From an uncultured Pseudomonadota bacterium (GTDB lineage Bacteria > Pseudomonadota > Gammaproteobacteria > Methylococcales > Methylomonadaceae): a DNA stretch of 16,092 nucleotides. A program made the translations under genes and the position numbers. Position 1 is the stretch's first letter, and each line of letters begins with the position of its first letter. Shown piece by piece: positions 11,971 through 16,092 of this stretch. The notes under the pieces are model-generated. The model made no database searches. It saw only the letters and a program-made list of their open reading frames with translations, and had not been told where the DNA came from. The DNA is taken from positions 1 through 16,092 of the forward strand of contig CAIUWU010000007.1 in the NCBI GenBank assembly GCA_903902945.1, written 5' to 3'.

Positions 11971-14772
11971 TCAGCCGGTGTTGCGCATACCGGCGGCAAT
12001 CGCATTGATGGTGCGCAGCAAAGGCTGGATCACTGTCAAATCATCACTGTTTTCTTCGGCTTGGCGTAACTGCCTCAATAAGTCGGCCTGCAGGAAGTTG
12101 AGTGGTCCCAGATAATCATTACGGCGGTGTAAAGAGGCTGCCAGTTCGGGGTTGTCTGCCAGCAAGGCGTCACACGCGGCCACTTCCAGAATCCAGTCCA
12201 CACACCGACGATGTTCGCCGGCAATCAGCCCGTACACCCGCTGTCCCAGCTCGGCATCCTGGCACAGGGCGGCATATTCGCGGGCAATATTCATATCCGA
12301 TTTGCATAAGGCCATTTGCGCATTACTGAGCAAATTGCGGAAAAACGGCCATTCCCGATATAAGCGTTGCAAGGTCTGCAAACGCTCCGGCTTGCCAGCA
12401 CACCAGGCTTCCAGACTGGAGCCTATGCCATACCAGGCCGGAAAGGTCTGGCGCGATTGCGCCCAGGCAAACACCCAGGCAATCGCTCGCACCGACTGTT
12501 TGGATCTGTCCTGTTTTTTACGATGCGAGGGTCTTGAGCCGATATTGAGCTGACCGATTTCATTCACCGGAGTGGTTTCGTAAAAATAATCGAGAAATCC
12601 CGGCGTGTGCTCGGTCAATTGCCGGTAGCCACGTTCGCCGATAGCCGCCAGTTCACTCATGATGGCCAGCGCTTCCGGTTGATCGGCCGCTACCGGCTGC
12701 ACCAGACTCAGGCTGGCCTTGATCAGGCCGGTAATGCCCATCGTCAGTTCATAAATGGCCGTTTCCATATTGTTATAGCGGTAGAACAGCACTTCACCTT
12801 GTTCGGTAAATTTGATCTGGCCTCTGACCGTCGCTGGCGGTTGCGCCAGAATGGCCTGATGAGTAGGGCCGCCGCCGCGGCCGATGGTACCGCCGCGGCC
12901 ATGGAACAGCCGGCAGGGAATGCCTTCCCGGTCGGCAATCGCGGTGACTTGTTGCTGCGCCCGGTATAAGCCCCAGGCCGACGCCAGAATGCCACCATCC
13001 TTGCAAGAATCGGAATAACCCAGCATCACTTCCTGGCGCAAACCGGAAGCTTTCAGCAATTCGCGATAAACCGGCTGAGCCAGCAACTGACTGAGTACGG
13101 CTTCGATGTGGCTCAAGTCTTCGATGGTTTCAAACAATGGCGACACGCCGATGTGACAGAACCAGCGTCCGCCGATGCGGCCTGCCAAACCGGCCTGACC
13201 GGCCAGCAGCAATACTTCGAGAATATGGCTGGCGGTGTGAGTCATGGAAATCACATAACGGCTGAAACAGTCTGCGCCGATCTCGCGGCGCATTTCCGCC
13301 ATCACCTGAAATACTTCCAGTGTTTCCTGGGTGGTGGCTGTCAGTTGCAATGGGTCATAACTGAGACTGCCGGGGGTGGCGATAGCCTCAGCCAGTAAAG
13401 TCAGGCGCTGGCTTTCATCGAGGCTGGCGTAATCAATAGCCAGTGCCTGAGCCAGAATTTCACCGACCGCCTCGCTGTGGCGGGTGGATTCTTGGCGAAC
13501 ATCGAGTTGCATCAAGTGAAAGCCAAAGGTTTCAACCAGATGAATCAAATCAAACAATTCCAGATCGGCCACCGATTGATCGCCGTGGCTGATCAGCGAA
13601 TCACGAATCAGCTGTAAATCTTGTAACAAAGCGTCCGCATTCAAATAGGCTTGCTGATGATGGCTGATCACTGCGGTTTGTTCGATGCGCTGATCGACTC
13701 GTTCCAGGGCCAGTTGCAGGCGGTAATGCATCAGCGTCAGCTTGTGTCGGTAAGGCTCCTGGCGACAGCTGCGTTCCAGTGGTAGGGCATGGTCGCCCAG
13801 CAAATCCCGGTCTTGCTGCAGACTTTGCAAAAATGCCGGGGTGGGGGTGACCAGGCCATAGGAATAGGACAGCTGATCGCGCAAGGCATTCACCCGTCGC
13901 ATGTATTCCTGTAACACCGTGCGGGTTTGCAGGCGCAACGCCAGTGCGGTGGTTTCCGGTTTGACATTGGGATTGCCATCCCGGTCGCCACCAATCCAGG
14001 AACCAAAATTCACAAAGCGCGGCACCCGGATTTGCTTGGCTTCCTGACCATAAACATCCAGCAAGGCCCGCTGAAAATTACGGTATACCTGGGCGGTGGC
14101 TTCAAAGAGTGATAGCGGAAAGTAATACAGACCAGCATCGATTTCATCGATGACGCGCATACCGCGGGCGCGGACTTCATCGGTTTTCCATAGCAGTTTG
14201 ATCTGGCTGTGCAACCGTTCCAGCAATTGCTGGCGAAAATAGCCTTTAACCCGGCCATCATCGAGACTTTCATGAGAAATAAACACATTTCTCAATGCAC
14301 CGCGCACCGCACGGCGCTTGGCTTCGGTCGGATGAGCCGTCATTACCGGCATGTAATGCAAATCGTCCAGCAAGGCTTGCAGCTGATCCAGGCTGACGCC
14401 AGACTCGCGGAGCTGCAATAAGGTGTCATGAAATGAACCATGCCAGAAGTGTTTGCCGCTTTCGGCCTGACGGCGGCGCTGATGCAGATTGCTCGACTCT
14501 TCTGCAATGTTCAGCAAACTGAAATACATGCTGAAGGCTCGAATCAGCTCGGTTTGTGATTCAGCCGGGATACTACGCAGGCTTTTGATCAATTGTTCGC
14601 GTCGCCCAGGACTGCCCTCCCGTTGCAAGGCGGCGAACTCGCGCTGCAGTTGCTCTACGGTACTGGCAATTTTTGGGGTGGCCTGAGTTTTGAGTACCTG
14701 CCCCAGAATTCGGCGCAATAAGCGGATGTTATTACGCAGATTTTTGTCATGATCTTGAAATTTAGTCACCAT
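11971..14772 (-). CDS. ppc: Phosphoenolpyruvate carboxylase
   Basis: Cytosolic PEP carboxylase adds bicarbonate to phosphoenolpyruvate to give oxaloacetate, refilling the TCA cycle. The protein has 933 residues, full length for the family. Signatures: TAHPTEAKRR (145-154, with the catalytic His147), GSWIGGDRDGNPNV (257-270), GYSDSCKDGG (585-594), the glycine-rich FHGRGGTIGRGGGP (623-636) with the second catalytic His624, and GSRPSHRKK (745-753) near the allosteric region. In the last block many relatives have RPARRK, so SHRKK here is a variant, as is AWYGIGSSLEAW where WLGVGTAL-like sequences are usual. The C-terminus MRNTG matches the family end. The ATG at 14772 has AAGGCGG about five bases upstream. 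A LysR regulator diverges 126 bases away and is a plausible controller of this gene. Confidence 0.97.
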   Translation of the reverse strand: MVTKFQDHDKNLRNNIRLLRRILGQVLKTQATPKIASTVEQLQREFAALQREGSPGRREQLIKSLRSIPAESQTELIRAFSMYFSLLNIAEESSNLHQRRRQAESGKHFWHGSFHDTLLQLRESGVSLDQLQALLDDLHYMPVMTAHPTEAKRRAVRGALRNVFISHESLDDGRVKGYFRQQLLERLHSQIKLLWKTDEVRARGMRVIDEIDAGLYYFPLSLFEATAQVYRNFQRALLDVYGQEAKQIRVPRFVNFGSWIGGDRDGNPNVKPETTALALRLQTRTVLQEYMRRVNALRDQLSYSYGLVTPTPAFLQSLQQDRDLLGDHALPLERSCRQEPYRHKLTLMHYRLQLALERVDQRIEQTAVISHHQQAYLNADALLQDLQLIRDSLISHGDQSVADLELFDLIHLVETFGFHLMQLDVRQESTRHSEAVGEILAQALAIDYASLDESQRLTLLAEAIATPGSLSYDPLQLTATTQETLEVFQVMAEMRREIGADCFSRYVISMTHTASHILEVLLLAGQAGLAGRIGGRWFCHIGVSPLFETIEDLSHIEAVLSQLLAQPVYRELLKASGLRQEVMLGYSDSCKDGGILASAWGLYRAQQQVTAIADREGIPCRLFHGRGGTIGRGGGPTHQAILAQPPATVRGQIKFTEQGEVLFYRYNNMETAIYELTMGITGLIKASLSLVQPVAADQPEALAIMSELAAIGERGYRQLTEHTPGFLDYFYETTPVNEIGQLNIGSRPSHRKKQDRSKQSVRAIAWVFAWAQSRQTFPAWYGIGSSLEAWCAGKPERLQTLQRLYREWPFFRNLLSNAQMALCKSDMNIAREYAALCQDAELGQRVYGLIAGEHRRCVDWILEVAACDALLADNPELAASLHRRNDYLGPLNFLQADLLRQLRQAEENSDDLTVIQPLLRTINAIAAGMRNTG

Positions 14773-14824
14773 ACGGACCGCCTTATCGGTAAAAAAGTTT
14801 TGTTATGGCTGCCATTGGCAGACT

Positions 14825-14838
14825 GATAAAACTTTATC
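14825..14838. promoter_or_regulatory. Palindrome between ppc and the LysR gene, possible operator
   Basis: GATAAA (14825-14830) and TTTATC (14833-14838) form a perfect palindrome with two central bases, in the 126-base divergent intergenic region. LysR-type regulators usually bind such AT-rich dyads near their own promoter. A TAGAAT at 14861-14866 could be a -10 for the LysR gene. Binding is inferred from position. Confidence 0.35.
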
Positions 14839-14898
14839 GACTTTTTCGTGAATCGTAAAATAGAATAAACGGCATTTTTATATAGCTTTTTACTATAC

Positions 14899-15825
14899 AT
14901 GCAGCGAATCAATTACCAGCATTTGTATTATTTCTGGGTGGTTGCCAAACACGGCAGCATCAGTGCTGCTTGTGAAATTTTGCATCTGGCCCAGCCCACT
15001 ATCAGTGCACAACTGGCCATTTTTGAGAGTCAGCTCGGCAATAAAGTATTCGACCGCCAGGGACGCAAGCTGATTCTGACCGACACCGGGCGCATGGTGT
15101 TTCATTACGCCGAAGAGATTTTCAATCTTGGTCAAGAACTGACTCACGTTCTGAACGGACGCCGTACCGAACGCGGTCTGCGTTTAAATATCGGTATCAG
15201 CGATGCATTGCCTAAACTGTTGGCTTACCGTTTGATAGAGCCCTTGCTGCGGCACAGCGAACCGGTACAGATTCAATGCTGGGAAGACAAAACCGAGCGG
15301 CTGCTTAATGAGTTAGCCTTGCACAGTATTGATTTGGTGTTATCGGATGTGCCAGCCACGCCGGCCAGCGGTACCCGGGTATTCAATCACTTTCTGGGGG
15401 AGTCGCCGGTGGCGCTGTTTGCAGCTCCCGCGCTGGCCGGACGTTATCGCAACGACTTTCCCCGCAGCCTGAATGGTGCGCCGTTTCTGTTACCTACCCA
15501 TAACAGCGCTTTACGCCGGTCACTGGATTTATGGTTTGATCGCATAGGCATCAGTCCGGTGATTCAGGCCGAAATCGAGGATAGCGGCCTGATCAAAACC
15601 TTTGGCATGGGCGGCAGTGGTTTGTTTTTTTCACCCTCGGCGGTTGCAAGTGCGATTGAACAACAATACCGCGTCGAACAACTGGGGCTGGCCGAGGGGG
15701 TTAGCGAACGCTTTTATATTGTCACCGCGCAAAGAAAACTGAAGCATCCGTTGATGAATGTGATTCTCGACCAGGCACAACAAGGCGTATTTGGTTTGCT
15801 CGATCAGCTTTCCGGCCAGACCTGA
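14899..15825 (+). CDS. LysR-family regulator, NhaR-like
   Basis: A 308-residue LysR-type regulator. The N-terminal winged helix-turn-helix (about 3-62) begins INYQHLYYFWVVAKHGSISAAC and continues LAQPTISAQLAIFESQLG; this start is strikingly like E. coli NhaR (INYNHLYYFWHVYKEGS). An effector-binding domain of two alpha/beta subdomains follows from about residue 90 (GLRLNIGISDALPKLLAYRLI). NhaR of E. coli responds to sodium; whether this one does is unknown. No Shine-Dalgarno is evident before the ATG at 14899. No nhaA antiporter gene is in the window. The divergent partner is ppc, which by the usual LysR layout is the leading candidate target. A short terminator-like hairpin overlaps the stop codon. 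Confidence 0.9.
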   Translation: MQRINYQHLYYFWVVAKHGSISAACEILHLAQPTISAQLAIFESQLGNKVFDRQGRKLILTDTGRMVFHYAEEIFNLGQELTHVLNGRRTERGLRLNIGISDALPKLLAYRLIEPLLRHSEPVQIQCWEDKTERLLNELALHSIDLVLSDVPATPASGTRVFNHFLGESPVALFAAPALAGRYRNDFPRSLNGAPFLLPTHNSALRRSLDLWFDRIGISPVIQAEIEDSGLIKTFGMGGSGLFFSPSAVASAIEQQYRVEQLGLAEGVSERFYIVTAQRKLKHPLMNVILDQAQQGVFGLLDQLSGQT

Positions 15826-15840
15826 GATTGCCGGTTTTCT
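15812..15840 (+). terminator. Possible terminator of the LysR gene
   Basis: CCGGC (15812-15816) and GCCGG (15830-15834) are complementary, followed by TTTTCT (15835-15840). The stem overlaps the last codons and the stop. The stem is short with a 13-base loop, so this is a tentative Rho-independent terminator. Confidence 0.35.
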
Positions 15841-15972
15841 GGCGCCATCTGCCTGCGATGTTATTTGATGAATAGGGCGCGGTGAAGGCTGCGGCTCTGG
15901 ATTTGCAGTCGCTTAAAACCGCTTGGCCGGGAAGTTGTTTGGATGTCGATTTGTCGGGACATTCTGCCGCGC

Positions 15973-16005
15973 GGAGGTTCTCGGACGGGATCGGGTCCGG
16001 CCTCC
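15973..16005. repeat. GC-rich two-part hairpin upstream of the tRNA gene
   Basis: GGAGG (15973-15977) pairs with CCTCC (16001-16005), and inside it CGGAC (15982-15986) pairs with GTCCG (15995-15999) around an 8-base loop; four bases on one side and one on the other form an internal loop. It sits about 50 bases upstream of the tRNA-Arg gene and has no T-run on either strand. Confidence 0.4.
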
Positions 16006-16053
16006 AGCGTTCTGGCGGGTGAATTATGCTAAAATCGCCGCTCTTATTTCTTG

Positions 16054-16092
16054 GTCCCGGTAGCTCAGCAGGATAGAGCAGCCCCCTCCTAA
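16054..16092 (+). tRNA. tRNA-Arg (anticodon CCT), cut off by the window end
   Basis: The visible 39 bases give the 5' half of a tRNA: acceptor strand GTCCCGG (16054-16060), TA at positions 8-9, D-stem GCTC/GAGC (16063-16066 and 16076-16079) around a loop with GG, then anticodon strand GCCCC and the loop CTCCTAA (16086-16092) holding the anticodon CCT. This would read the codon AGG, as in other tRNA-Arg(CCT). The T arm and 3' acceptor strand lie beyond the window. A TAAAAT at 16030-16035 with a GC-rich stretch after it may be the -10 and discriminator of a stringently controlled promoter. Confidence 0.9.

Overview
The window is an ordinary chromosomal stretch of a gammaproteobacterium. This rests on E. 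coli-like Kup and YjdF proteins, a NhaR-like LysR regulator facing ppc, Shine-Dalgarno starts and moderate base composition. A methanotroph-type gammaproteobacterium is a guess from overall protein flavour, not something the sequence proves. I see no mobile element, CRISPR array, phage gene or rRNA.

Layout. Bases 1-369 hold no gene I can support. Bases 370-2947 carry three plus-strand genes in a row: an SDR oxidoreductase, a GNAT acetyltransferase and proA (proline synthesis). Bases 2948-3418 are non-coding but structured: a perfect 10-bp hairpin and a cluster of exact DnaA boxes, two of them in a tight inverted pair. Bases 3419-4955 hold a small hypothetical gene followed 7 nt later by a membrane acyltransferase-like gene with a TTG start. 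It ends tail-to-tail (9-bp overlap) with a minus-strand yjdF-like membrane gene. Bases 5792-6659 hold two small uncharacterised genes: a Gly/Tyr-rich exported protein and a 110-aa cytosolic protein. Its upstream region has TCAG motifs repeated every 20 bp.

Bases 6698-8581 (minus) encode the Kup potassium transporter. Bases 8807-9848 (plus) encode a DCC-family thiol protein and a SOUL heme-binding lipoprotein, probably one operon. Bases 10084-10755 encode a Crp/Fnr-family regulator, preceded by a 28-codon upstream ORF that overlaps its start as ATGA. Facing it on the minus strand are three small membrane-protein genes (133, 50 and 60 aa). The 50-aa one is very short but has a strong ribosome binding site and a terminator behind it.

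Bases 11971-14772 (minus) encode PEP carboxylase, an anaplerotic carbon-fixation enzyme. A divergent NhaR-like LysR regulator starts 126 bp away. The window ends inside a tRNA-Arg(CCT) gene.

The most unusual features are the DnaA-box cluster between proA and the 118-aa gene, and the group of tiny membrane proteins beside the Crp/Fnr regulator. Neither amounts to a demonstrated new system.
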